From NCBI GenBank assembly GCA_022984795.1, contig JALIHJ010000070.1, forward strand, positions 1-64,000: a stretch of DNA of 64,000 bases, in the 5' to 3' direction. Of the stretch, positions 48,578 through 57,279 are shown in pieces; positions within the stretch are counted from its first letter, which is position 1; each line of letters opens with the position of its first letter. A program made the position numbers and the translations under genes. The notes under the pieces are model-generated. The model saw only the letters and a program-made list of their open reading frames with translations, ran no database searches and was not told the origin of the DNA. Origin of the DNA: Fabrea salina. Taxonomy: Eukaryota > Ciliophora > Heterotrichea > Heterotrichida > Fabreidae.

Positions 48578-50050
48578 TTATATAAACTCTGCCTGCATGA
48601 AGTCCTGCTTTATAGCTTCAACTACTTCAAGCAGTTGTTCTTCTTCTTGCTCGAAGTTAAGTTCTTTTTGGAAGGAGTCAGTGTCAATCTGGGTGATGGC
48701 TTCCATCAACCCGTCTTCAAACAACTCGTCCATCACGTCTATGTTCGTTTGCTCCTGTTCGTCAAGGTACATGTCTCTGAGGTTCATCAAAAGGTCCACC
48801 AAAAAACTTATGCTTTGCATTTCGTTGATGTTTTCCACAAGTTTTTTGGTGATGTCGAAGTTGCACTCTAGGAGCTTGGAAGTGTTTTCTGGGGAGTTGT
48901 AGGTGAAGCCTCTCAGAAGGTCACTGACTGTCTTCTTCATGCCGTCTTTGGGTTCGTGCATCAAGGTAAAAGCTATGTTGAAGCCTTCTTCGTCAAACAT
49001 TTGTGTGCAGAACTCTGGGTACTCAGGCTGTATTAAGTGACTTAAGCATATGATGGAGGACTCCCTTACGTCGAGTTTGCTGTTTTTAAGGTTCTTTTTG
49101 AGTTTGCCTACACAGTTTAGTTCGTGAACTAGTTTCCTTTTCTCAGGCACTAAAAGCAAGTCGTTGAAAAACAACTCAGAAATCTTGGCAGCAGCCATGG
49201 AGCCGACTGTGCTGGGACTCTCGGCCCAGGTGTCGTTGACTAGCACAGTCCGGATTCTTTTGTTGGAGTTGAGTTCTTTAATGAGTTCTTCAAGAGTGAA
49301 CTTGTTGATGTTGGCCAGGAACTTTTCTGAGTCAAAAGAAGACCTTGAACTGGAGCTTGACCCAACACTGAACCTTTTGTCTGACAGGTCCAGCACCATA
49401 GACTGTCTGAGTCTTGCAAGCAAGTGGGCAACTGGTTTGGACTCTTGAGAGTTTACTTTGAGTTCTAGCAGAGTGAGTTGCTTCATCAGGTCGAAGTCTT
49501 GCAGAATGAAGTAGTTTTCAAGGATAAGTTCTTCTCTGGTGTCGTACATGAACCTTTCAATGGCTTTGAGTTGGGTAACTAAGTTGTGGGTTTTGGAGTA
49601 ACTGGTTGTGTTGCTAACTAACAAGTTGATGATTTCTGAGTCGTTGTAGTTCCGCACCATAACCATTTCGTTGGGTTTTTCAGCAAAGATCTTTTCTAGC
49701 ATCTGGGTGGCTTGGGCTCTTAGGTCTTCTTCTTGGTAGGAAAGCGTTTCTTGCAGGAGTTGCAGGCCTTTGGTTTCAAAGGTCTTTTTAAAGGCTTCGT
49801 AGTCGTCAGTGTTTTCCATGGTTTGCCACAAACTGCTTAGTGGGTTGGGCTTTTTGCTTTTGACTTGCTTTTTGGGTTTTTTGGTGATTGCAACTGAGCT
49901 TTGGGACTCTTCTAGTTGGAGTCCACTGGTTCCTTGAAGGGGTTCTTCCTTAGTTGTTTCTGGGTTTTGAGGTTGACTTGACTGACTCGACTGACTTGGC
50001 CTTTTAGAGTTAAGTTTAGACTCCTCCCTTTTAGAACAACAAGTGCCCAT
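48578..50050 (-). CDS. Probable acylated armadillo-like protein (MGTCCSK), unknown
   Basis: 490 residues. MGTCCSKREESK is a strong myristoylation plus palmitoylation signal. After a Ser/Lys-rich linker (10-75) come repeated amphipathic helices from about 80 to 480 that look like an ARM/HEAT solenoid (RAQATQMLEKIF, DVRESSIICLSHLI, SFLVDLLMNLRDMYL). No family was assigned. Starts in ATATAAATGGGC context. Confidence 0.75.
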   Translation of the reverse strand: MGTCCSKREESKLNSKRPSQSSQSSQPQNPETTKEEPLQGTSGLQLEESQSSVAITKKPKKQVKSKKPNPLSSLWQTMENTDDYEAFKKTFETKGLQLLQETLSYQEEDLRAQATQMLEKIFAEKPNEMVMVRNYNDSEIINLLVSNTTSYSKTHNLVTQLKAIERFMYDTREELILENYFILQDFDLMKQLTLLELKVNSQESKPVAHLLARLRQSMVLDLSDKRFSVGSSSSSRSSFDSEKFLANINKFTLEELIKELNSNKRIRTVLVNDTWAESPSTVGSMAAAKISELFFNDLLLVPEKRKLVHELNCVGKLKKNLKNSKLDVRESSIICLSHLIQPEYPEFCTQMFDEEGFNIAFTLMHEPKDGMKKTVSDLLRGFTYNSPENTSKLLECNFDITKKLVENINEMQSISFLVDLLMNLRDMYLDEQEQTNIDVMDELFEDGLMEAITQIDTDSFQKELNFEQEEEQLLEVVEAIKQDFMQAEFI

Positions 50051-50083
50051 TTATATTCTAGAATTAAACCAAGTAGTATTAGT

Positions 50084-51673
50084 TCACAGCGAAAGCAAAG
50101 CTTCCTCTTCTTCTTCAGGGTCTTCTTCAACACTGGGCTGCTTCACTGCAGCGTAAGAACCACACACCAAAAACACGGCCATGAAGAACCAGTTAAGTAC
50201 AAACACACCAGCACCAAACACAGGCACTGACACTGAAATCCTAAGTAACGCTTACTTGTTGAAGAAAACTGAAATGTTGGACATAGTGCAGTGGACTTCA
50301 CTGAAGTTCTCCAACGAGCACTGCTTGAGTTGCCCCTCTTCAGTGTAAGTCTGGCTGCCAAAAGTAACGTACCCTGGAAGCACACTCAGCAACTCTGCAC
50401 AAATGCCCAAAAACACAAACATCATCACTACTGACAACACCAACAAAGCCTGGGGCATAGTTTGCTTTTTCCTGACTTCAAAGACCAACACCCAACACAC
50501 CCTCAGTCCCCAAGTCACCAGTCCGTACAAACTTGCAATGTATATGTAAACTACAAACACTCCAAACAACAAGTAGTCCAAAGGAAAGTAGTTCGAAAGC
50601 AACACCAAGAGTTCGTCCAAAGGATTAAGCACAGTAAACTTGGTAGTTAAGAACCCACACGAAAACCCACAAGTTGAGTTAACAAGTTTGTTTACTGAAC
50701 CAAAAAACAACGAAAAGAAAAAAATCACTGAAAGCACCATAGTAAGTACTCCCAGTGCGACTCTGAAAGGAGTGAGCAGTTTAAGCACTTTGCTGATTGC
50801 CTGGAAGTTGTCTCTTTGTTTCTCAGTCATCCTTTCTGACTTCTTAGTGAGTTGTTTCTGGAGTTTTTCTAAGTGTGCTTTTTGCTTTTTTTCTTTGCGA
50901 GTAAGTCGAGTGTTGCTGGCAGTGCTTCTGAGTTCGATCTGTCTAATCTGTTCTCTGACTTCACTTAAGTCATAATCTAGTTCAGTTCTGGCTTCTTCTA
51001 AGCTTTTAGTTCCTTTGACCAGAGTAAAGGGCAGTTGGGCCATTCCAAAAGCAGTGTAGAAGCACCAAAACACCAACCCCACCAAAGTCAAACAAGCCAC
51101 TGTAAAGGACACTACAGCTTCGCCTGTGTGTTCTAAGTCAAAGAGTTTCTTGACCCACTCCTTGCCTTCTCCCCAGTCTTCTTTTTCTGGTCTGAAAAGC
51201 AGTCCTACAATGATTAGTATGCAACACACCAACATAAAACCTGCTGTGTGTTTGAGACTTTCACACAGCTTTTCAGACAACGTTTCTGACTCCAAGTCTT
51301 CTTCTCCGTAAAAGTAAGCAAAAGGAATCAAGCAAAAGGCTAAAAACATCATACTGCCGAATACAAGCAAGAACAAAGTGCCTATGTTGGTCTGGGGGAT
51401 CTCTTTGAGTCCTGAAGCTGCTAGGATGTCTACTGGAACTAACAAAACGCTTAGTAGAGTCACTGAAAAACTCAAAGTGGTAGTTAGAGTTGCTAACGAG
51501 TAAGCTTCGGAAGGGTGTGTGTAGTGCTTGGTAAGCAAGTAGTTGAATCCACTAACTAAGCCTACTAAGCAACCAAAGATCAAGTAAGCAACTGTAAGCA
51601 CGTTCATTAGGTAATATGGAACAGAAAACATAAACACCTCGCTTGAAATCAATTTAACTATAACCAATTCCAT
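50084..51673 (-). CDS. LMBR1/LMBD1-type multi-pass membrane protein, two exons
   Basis: Exons 50256-51673 and 50084-50240 give 524 residues. About nine hydrophobic helices, LLSVLLVPVDILAASG and FCLIPFAYFYGEED match the LMBR1-like family, where LMBD1 is the lysosomal cobalamin-export partner. A cytosolic coiled coil sits in the long central loop (about 240-300). Splicing the 50241-50255 intron adds a last helix (VFGAGVFVLNWFFMAVFLV) and an acidic tail. The stop is TGA, the only one I found here; reading through it would reach a TAA that abuts the next ATG. Confidence 0.82.
50241..50255 (-). other. 15-nt intron of the LMBR1-like gene
   Basis: On the minus strand, GTAAGCGTTACTTAG. It interrupts a Lys codon (AA|G), and its retention gives an immediate in-frame TAA. 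It shares the TACTTAG end with the sestrin introns. Confidence 0.9.
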
Positions 51674-51778
51674 AAAGTTTTAATGTTCAAAATCTAACTA
51701 AGTAACAGACTTGTTGCTGGCTGAACTCAAACTTTTAGTTACAGTTCATAGGAACTAAAGAACCTAAAGCATAATAAT

Positions 51779-54700
51779 ATGAAAGGAATGCTAATTACTT
51801 GGCTATTATTCAATATTGTCCAAGCAGCTTGCCCTGCTAATTGCAATAGCTGTGGATCAGGTGTGGACAGCTGCACAGTCTGCTCTGGAAACTATTACTT
51901 GACCCAAGGCATGTGCATCAATTACTGCCCCACTGGGTTCACGCAAAGTGCTGGGCAATGCAATCTTTCAGATGACTTTGCATTCCACCTAGAGCTTGGA
52001 AACGTGATTGCCGATATTGTGCGCGATAAGTACAGTTCTATTCCAGTCTTAACTGGCAAAGACAACAAGTTTTACCCCGACTACGATGTAACTGACCCTA
52101 TTGCCTCAAAAGGAAGAGGGTACTACTTTAATGGAGTTTCTAGCTACATGCAGTTGCCTCCTCATACTTATGATGAAGGCAAGCAATTATCACTGGCACC
52201 TAAGTTTACTATAGTACTTTGGACTATGGTTAAGGCTTATCCAGCAGAGTTCCTTAATATAGAAAGGACTAGTGATACTAATGCTCAGTTTTCACTTTAT
52301 GGGTCAAGTGGGGGAGATTTAAAACTGAAAATTGAGATGAATCAAGGCACTGTGAGTTACTTAACTCTTAGTGGTGGAGTTGTTGACCAGTGGATGTTTT
52401 TAGTAGTTAGGTCTTATGTAGAAGGTCTTAACTACAAAGTGTCCATTTCAACTGATGAAAATACTCCTGTAGTTAGAAACTTTGGAAGTGAGTTCTACCA
52501 AGACCTCACTACTGGCTACACTTGTATTTTTGGAGCCCACTACACTGGGCCTTCTTCAATAGGCGGTTTCCTGCATGCTTTTGTATGGGATCTAAAGATC
52601 TACAACTCTCAGCATGACCCTTCAAGTCTACTACAGTCAACTGGCTGCACAGGAGGGTGCAGTTACTGTCCGAGTAATAACTCAGACCAATGCTTGTCCA
52701 CCTGCTCTATAGAAGAGTACTGGGATGAAGAAACTAGTTCATGCAAGTCATGCCACGCTAACTGCCAAAATGGTTGTGTAAGAAACGACTCTTCATGCAA
52801 CTTATGCTACAGTCAAAGATGCAGTACCTGTGAAAACTTTTCTAGCTGTCTAAGCTGCAGTGACACTAACTCCAGTCCTCCTTATTGCGACTGCAACTCT
52901 GGTTATTTTCCAGACCCTACTACCCAAGTTTGTGAGCCTTCCATTGCAAACTGTGGTGTTTGCACTAACTCAAAGTTCAACCAGTGCACTGAGTGTTCAG
53001 CCAACTACTACTTAGTTAACCAAGTGTGTCATCCTTTCTGTCCTTCTGGCTACTCTGTTAGTAATGGAGTATGTGAGTTATCAGAGAGCTTTGTGTTTCA
53101 CTTTGAGGCTTACTCTGGAGAACTCAATTCTTTCTTAGACCTAACTGATCCTTACCCTACCCCAAATAGAGGATACTATTTTACAGAAACTTCTGCCATC
53201 CAACTACCCCCCTATAGCGATACTTCAGTTGTACTAGCTCCTGAGTTTACAGTCAGCACCTGGGCTAGACCACTCTCCGAGTCGGGGACTCTACTTTCCA
53301 AGCAGCACACCAATCAAACCAACATTCTAGATATCGGACTTTCAAAACACAGTCTTTATGTCGAAATGGAAGAAAGTTTCCAAACCCAAGCTAAACTAAC
53401 CAAACACTGGACCCTAGTAACAGTTAAAAGTTTTCTTCACGAAGATCAATTCAAGTTAGAAGGTTACTACAACTCCACTCAAGTGCTTTCAGCAAGTTTG
53501 GGAGAAGACTGGCTCATGGACTCAGAAACGAACTACTACTTGTCAATTGGGGCCAAAAACTTCACTGGCTTCATTTGGGAACTGAGGATCTATAACTCAG
53601 CAGTAGAAGTAAGCAGTCTACTTCAAGACTCTGACTGTAAAGGCTGCGACTTCTGTCCACTAAAGAACTCAGACCAGTGCTTAACACTCTGCGATATAGA
53701 CCAGTTCTGGGATGGATACCTGTGCATAGACTGCCTACCTAACTGTAAGTTTGGATGCATCAACAACTCCACTTGCAGTCTATGTGGAAACGAACTATGT
53801 CTCCAATGCACCTTTGAAAAGTGCAGTAGTTGTGTGGACAATGCTTCAGTTAAGAATAACACTTGCAAATGCAACCAAGGCTATGTTCAAGAGTATGGGT
53901 TCTGCAATAGAGGCAGTTTCTACGCCAACTTAACTGCAGCAGAAGACAACACTTTGACTCTAACCTTCTCTGAGATTCCTATTTCCCAACTAGCACCAAC
54001 TGAATACAGCATCTACTTACAAAACAAGTCAATTGAGTTCAGCTACTCAAAGAGGGATGGCTACAAGTTTGAGCTCAGTTTCCAATCTTACGTGTCTGAA
54101 GGAGAAATGGCCTACTTAGAGTTCACGGATGCTTCTGGAGTAGTTAGTGAAACCAATTTTATTCTTGAGGACAAAATACTCCAAGTACAACTCTACGAGT
54201 ATGATCCTTCAGCCGAAGAAGCCAAACAAGCTGAAAGTCAAAGCCAAATTTTAGCCTTCTTGGCAGTAATAATATCTGGAGTGTCAGCCCTGTTCAATCG
54301 CAACTCTTCAGGACTGTGGGCTACTATGAACACAATCCAGATACTGACCTATATTCCTCTGACTACCAACCCACTTACTCCTAGAGTCAGAGGATTCTTC
54401 AAAGGACTCAATACAATGAGGAGCAGCATTCCCAATGCCTTTGACTTGTTTAACTTCGAAAGCAGGCCTAACCCCAACTACTACTCCAAAGACTACGGGT
54501 ATGAGTCTTACTTGTTTCTGGAGAACGCAGGAAAAGACTTGACTGTACTCATGTTTCTACTAGCTCTGTGGCCTGTGATCTTGCTACTGTCCAAAATACC
54601 CAAGATCAAAGGAGTCTGTGAAAAACTGCTGGCCAAGTACAGGTATGGAGTCCTTATTCGGTTTTGGATTCAAACTTACTTGGACTTGGTTATCTCTTGC

Positions 54701-55405
54701 TTCATTCAGCTCTACTCTGTAGACTCAATAGCAAGAGAAGTGGTCAGCAACTTCATTCCAGCAGTTGTAGTGGGGATACTCCTAGCAGTCACTCCAGGTG
54801 CAATAGTAGTCTTATGCAGAAAGAATCAAGCTACAATCAAGGAATCACAACAGGAGTCAGAGGAATCAGAGACCTATAAACGCTACAAGTCACTCTTCTA
54901 TGAATTCGATTGCACAGAGAGATTCAAAGCTAGTTACACCTACGCTTTGTTTACTTTCATAAGACTACTGTTAGGAGTCAGTCTAATTCTACTGACAGAC
55001 TTTCCCTACACACAAGCCACCATCAACACTGTTCTGATGGCTGTGTTTGCTGTGTTTCTGTTAGTAGTGAGACCCTACAAAGACAAACTCCAGCAACTAG
55101 TCTCTGTGATCGTGGAAACAGGAGTGTTTGTGGTCTACCTAGTCGTGATGTACTTTCTGAGTGACTGGGGAGGCAAGTACAAAGCAGAGGAAGCAGTCAT
55201 CTACTTAAATTATTTACTCATTGTACTGCGAACTCTGTTTGTTGCTGCAGGTGCACTCCAAAGCATAGCCAAGTTCATCAAGAAGAAGTGCCAGAAGAAC
55301 CAAGTAGTCCCAGAAATAGTTGAAACCCAGTTCAAGAACACCTTTGAGAGTCAAGTAGACAACTCACTTTTTGTCAAGACCCACCAAGTTCAGAGTCCTA
55401 ATTAA
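51779..55405 (+). CDS. Large Cys-rich LamG-like receptor with multi-pass C terminus, copy 1
   Basis: 1208 residues. A signal peptide (MKGMLITWLLFNIVQA) is followed by alternating modules: furin-like Cys-rich stretches (CPANCNSCGSGVDSC..., about 18-60, 290-425 and 610-710) and two LamG-like lectin folds marked by RGYYF...MQLPP...LAP-FTV-W (about 70-280 and 435-610). A beta-rich juxtamembrane region (about 715-815) leads to seven or eight hydrophobic helices (about 825-1170), including FWIQTYLDLVISCFIQLY and VRPYKDKLQQLVSVIVETG. The membrane part vaguely recalls TRP-like channels. Probably a surface sensor; the ligand is unknown. TAA stop. Confidence 0.8.
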   Translation: MKGMLITWLLFNIVQAACPANCNSCGSGVDSCTVCSGNYYLTQGMCINYCPTGFTQSAGQCNLSDDFAFHLELGNVIADIVRDKYSSIPVLTGKDNKFYPDYDVTDPIASKGRGYYFNGVSSYMQLPPHTYDEGKQLSLAPKFTIVLWTMVKAYPAEFLNIERTSDTNAQFSLYGSSGGDLKLKIEMNQGTVSYLTLSGGVVDQWMFLVVRSYVEGLNYKVSISTDENTPVVRNFGSEFYQDLTTGYTCIFGAHYTGPSSIGGFLHAFVWDLKIYNSQHDPSSLLQSTGCTGGCSYCPSNNSDQCLSTCSIEEYWDEETSSCKSCHANCQNGCVRNDSSCNLCYSQRCSTCENFSSCLSCSDTNSSPPYCDCNSGYFPDPTTQVCEPSIANCGVCTNSKFNQCTECSANYYLVNQVCHPFCPSGYSVSNGVCELSESFVFHFEAYSGELNSFLDLTDPYPTPNRGYYFTETSAIQLPPYSDTSVVLAPEFTVSTWARPLSESGTLLSKQHTNQTNILDIGLSKHSLYVEMEESFQTQAKLTKHWTLVTVKSFLHEDQFKLEGYYNSTQVLSASLGEDWLMDSETNYYLSIGAKNFTGFIWELRIYNSAVEVSSLLQDSDCKGCDFCPLKNSDQCLTLCDIDQFWDGYLCIDCLPNCKFGCINNSTCSLCGNELCLQCTFEKCSSCVDNASVKNNTCKCNQGYVQEYGFCNRGSFYANLTAAEDNTLTLTFSEIPISQLAPTEYSIYLQNKSIEFSYSKRDGYKFELSFQSYVSEGEMAYLEFTDASGVVSETNFILEDKILQVQLYEYDPSAEEAKQAESQSQILAFLAVIISGVSALFNRNSSGLWATMNTIQILTYIPLTTNPLTPRVRGFFKGLNTMRSSIPNAFDLFNFESRPNPNYYSKDYGYESYLFLENAGKDLTVLMFLLALWPVILLLSKIPKIKGVCEKLLAKYRYGVLIRFWIQTYLDLVISCFIQLYSVDSIAREVVSNFIPAVVVGILLAVTPGAIVVLCRKNQATIKESQQESEESETYKRYKSLFYEFDCTERFKASYTYALFTFIRLLLGVSLILLTDFPYTQATINTVLMAVFAVFLLVVRPYKDKLQQLVSVIVETGVFVVYLVVMYFLSDWGGKYKAEEAVIYLNYLLIVLRTLFVAAGALQSIAKFIKKKCQKNQVVPEIVETQFKNTFESQVDNSLFVKTHQVQSPN

Positions 55406-55422
55406 CAATAGTTGCGGATAAT

Positions 55423-55426
55423 AAAA
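55423..55426 (-). terminator. Oligo-T terminator of the 5S gene
   Basis: TTTT on the minus strand, five bases past the 5S 3' end, suits RNA polymerase III termination. Confidence 0.7.
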
Positions 55427-55431
55427 GTCTA

Positions 55432-55550
55432 GGCTGTCAGCACGAGGGATTCCCTGGCGGTCCCCCACCCAAGTACTAACCTCGCCTTATGCCGCTTAAC
55501 TTCAGAGTTCGGATGGGATCTGGTGCGTTAGGCATAGTATGGCCGACAGC
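55432..55550 (-). rRNA. 5S ribosomal RNA
   Basis: The 119-nt minus-strand sequence starts GCTGTCGGCCATACTA and ends GTGCTGACAGCC; the ends pair as helix I. Internal blocks GATCCCATCCGAACTC, AAGTTAAGC and GTTAGTACTTGGGTGGG followed by GACCGC are the universal 5S core and include the polymerase III A and C boxes. It closely resembles ciliate 5S such as Tetrahymena. A single copy lies between two large membrane-protein genes, 26 bp after the stop of the first. Confidence 0.96.
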
Positions 55551-56756
55551 AATCATATAAGTCTAAGTCTCCTTAAATACACTTTATATCGGTGAGTAAC
55601 TATTCAAACCGAAAACAACTTGCTTTCTAAACTCTTACGAAGATGCTGAGTATTACAGGAACTTCTGGGAACTTAAAGACTACTAGAAATAAGGTGTTTT
55701 ATGAATAACTCAGAAAGGTTCTTGCTTCAGACTGCTTAGGAAATCAACGCAGAAGCTATTTCAGAACAGTTCTCAGAAGAGTTAAATTATTAGTTTGAAA
55801 TATCACATCTTTCAGGAGTTTTCTTAGGCTGTTGTGCGTCATTTCTATAGTAGGATTGTTGACTGCTTTTTTGGCATTCTTTGGAGTAGTTCTTAATGTT
55901 CTCGTAAACTATCTCCAAGTTGTTGTATGCATTGGCTAGACAAGACAGAACTTGGCTGCTGTGTTTAAAGGTAGTTAGTCACAACAAGTACTCTTCACAC
56001 TTAAAACAAATAACCCAACTAATTAGTAACTTAGTAACCTCCACAGTCATGGACAAGTAAAAATTACAGTCCAGATATTGCATTTTCTTTCTATTTAAAA
56101 GCTGTGTCTTGGTATAAATGGGCTTTGTAAAAGAATATCATGAAGGAATTGAGAACTTCAGTGTTACTTTTGTGCACAGATGCTAGAAAGAATCATCAAA
56201 GAAATCAAGTAGAGCATAGATTCAGAACATTGACTGAAGGTGTTAAGTGAAGCATTTAAAAACACCTTGGAGCGAAAAGAACTAGGAGTCTTTTGGGTAT
56301 TGAAATTGTGGAATTGCTCGAAAGATTAAAGAAGTTAATTTTGCAAGAACTTAGTCTTTCACTCGCTTGGATTTAGGAGTCAATCAAATAGGTTACGAAG
56401 GAGTACCTAAAACCTTCTAAGTCACTTGTGAAATATTGCATTGCTCCAGATCCAAGTACTTATGTAGTTTTAATGATTGACTCCTAAAAAGTCAAACATT
56501 TATTTGACATGGATGCATAACCTTAAGGCTTTTAACTTATATAGACTTACAACTCTAGCTTGCTAACCTAAACTGTAATATAGATGATTTAGTTAGGTCA
56601 GGTTTTTAGGTATATTATGAATGAATTGTCGCATTACTACAAAGCAAAGACCATAAGTCGCACCACTACTAAAAACTAGTCAATGCCAAGTACAGAAGTA
56701 CTTCATTCAGTGTCTAGGTCAATGCTTTTTCTAGTTAGCTTGGCTTTCTTTGTTAA
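55551..56756. other. Gene-poor stretch with decayed reading frames
   Basis: No intact gene was seen. A minus-strand frame at about 55790-55984 is protein-like (NLEIVYENIKNYSKECQKSS) and ends in TAA, but it is preceded by a stop and lacks a start codon. Short protein-like scraps on the plus strand near 56100-56400 are also broken. Probably remnants of local duplicates; no 15-nt intron repairs them. Confidence 0.5.
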
Positions 56757-57026
56757 TTGAGGCTTTGGAATACTTTACGCTATGCTTGGAAGAGAAACCA
56801 AGGACAAGAAACATACCTTCACTCTGTACAAGAATATGGAGGAGAAGAGCAAGGAGAATGGGAAAGCAGAGTCAGGAAGCTTTATGACGATTCCCAAACA
56901 TCAAAGAAAAGTTCAAAACTATGCAAGAAACTACTAGAAAAGAGATGCAAGAAACTAAAAATGAAATCCAAAATGGAAGGCAGAATCAACGATAAGTTGG
57001 ACGCTCTACTAAAAGAAAGTCAATAA
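56757..57026 (+). pseudogene. Possible coiled-coil gene remnant
   Basis: An 89-codon plus-strand frame opens after a stop without an ATG and ends TAA. It is Lys- and Glu-rich (KLCKKLLEKRCKKLKMKSK). Overlapping frames also give charged helical peptides (REMQETKNEIQNG), so the true frame is unclear. Likely a decayed coiled-coil segment rather than a working gene. Confidence 0.25.
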
Positions 57027-57279
57027 AGGGTTTAACTAAAACATCAATTGACTAATCTCAGGTCTAATAAAGTCTACTTCAGTAACTTAACTAATTCAAT
57101 TGACTTTTAGAGGTCCTACACTTGCCGAGGTGGTTGTTGAAGAAATTCTAAAAATGGTCTGATCTTTAATGCACTGAAGATTAGGACTTATAATTTATTT
57201 GTAAAACTCAATAGGTTTAGGAAAAGACTAGTTCTACTAATTTTTAATATATAGACACCTTCTAAAGCTAATAATCTTA
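57027..57279. other. AT-rich upstream region of the second large receptor gene
   Basis: No frame or RNA gene was recognised. AT content rises toward the ATG at 57280 (TTTTTAATATATAG, CTAATAATCTTAATG), probably the promoter. Confidence 0.5.
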
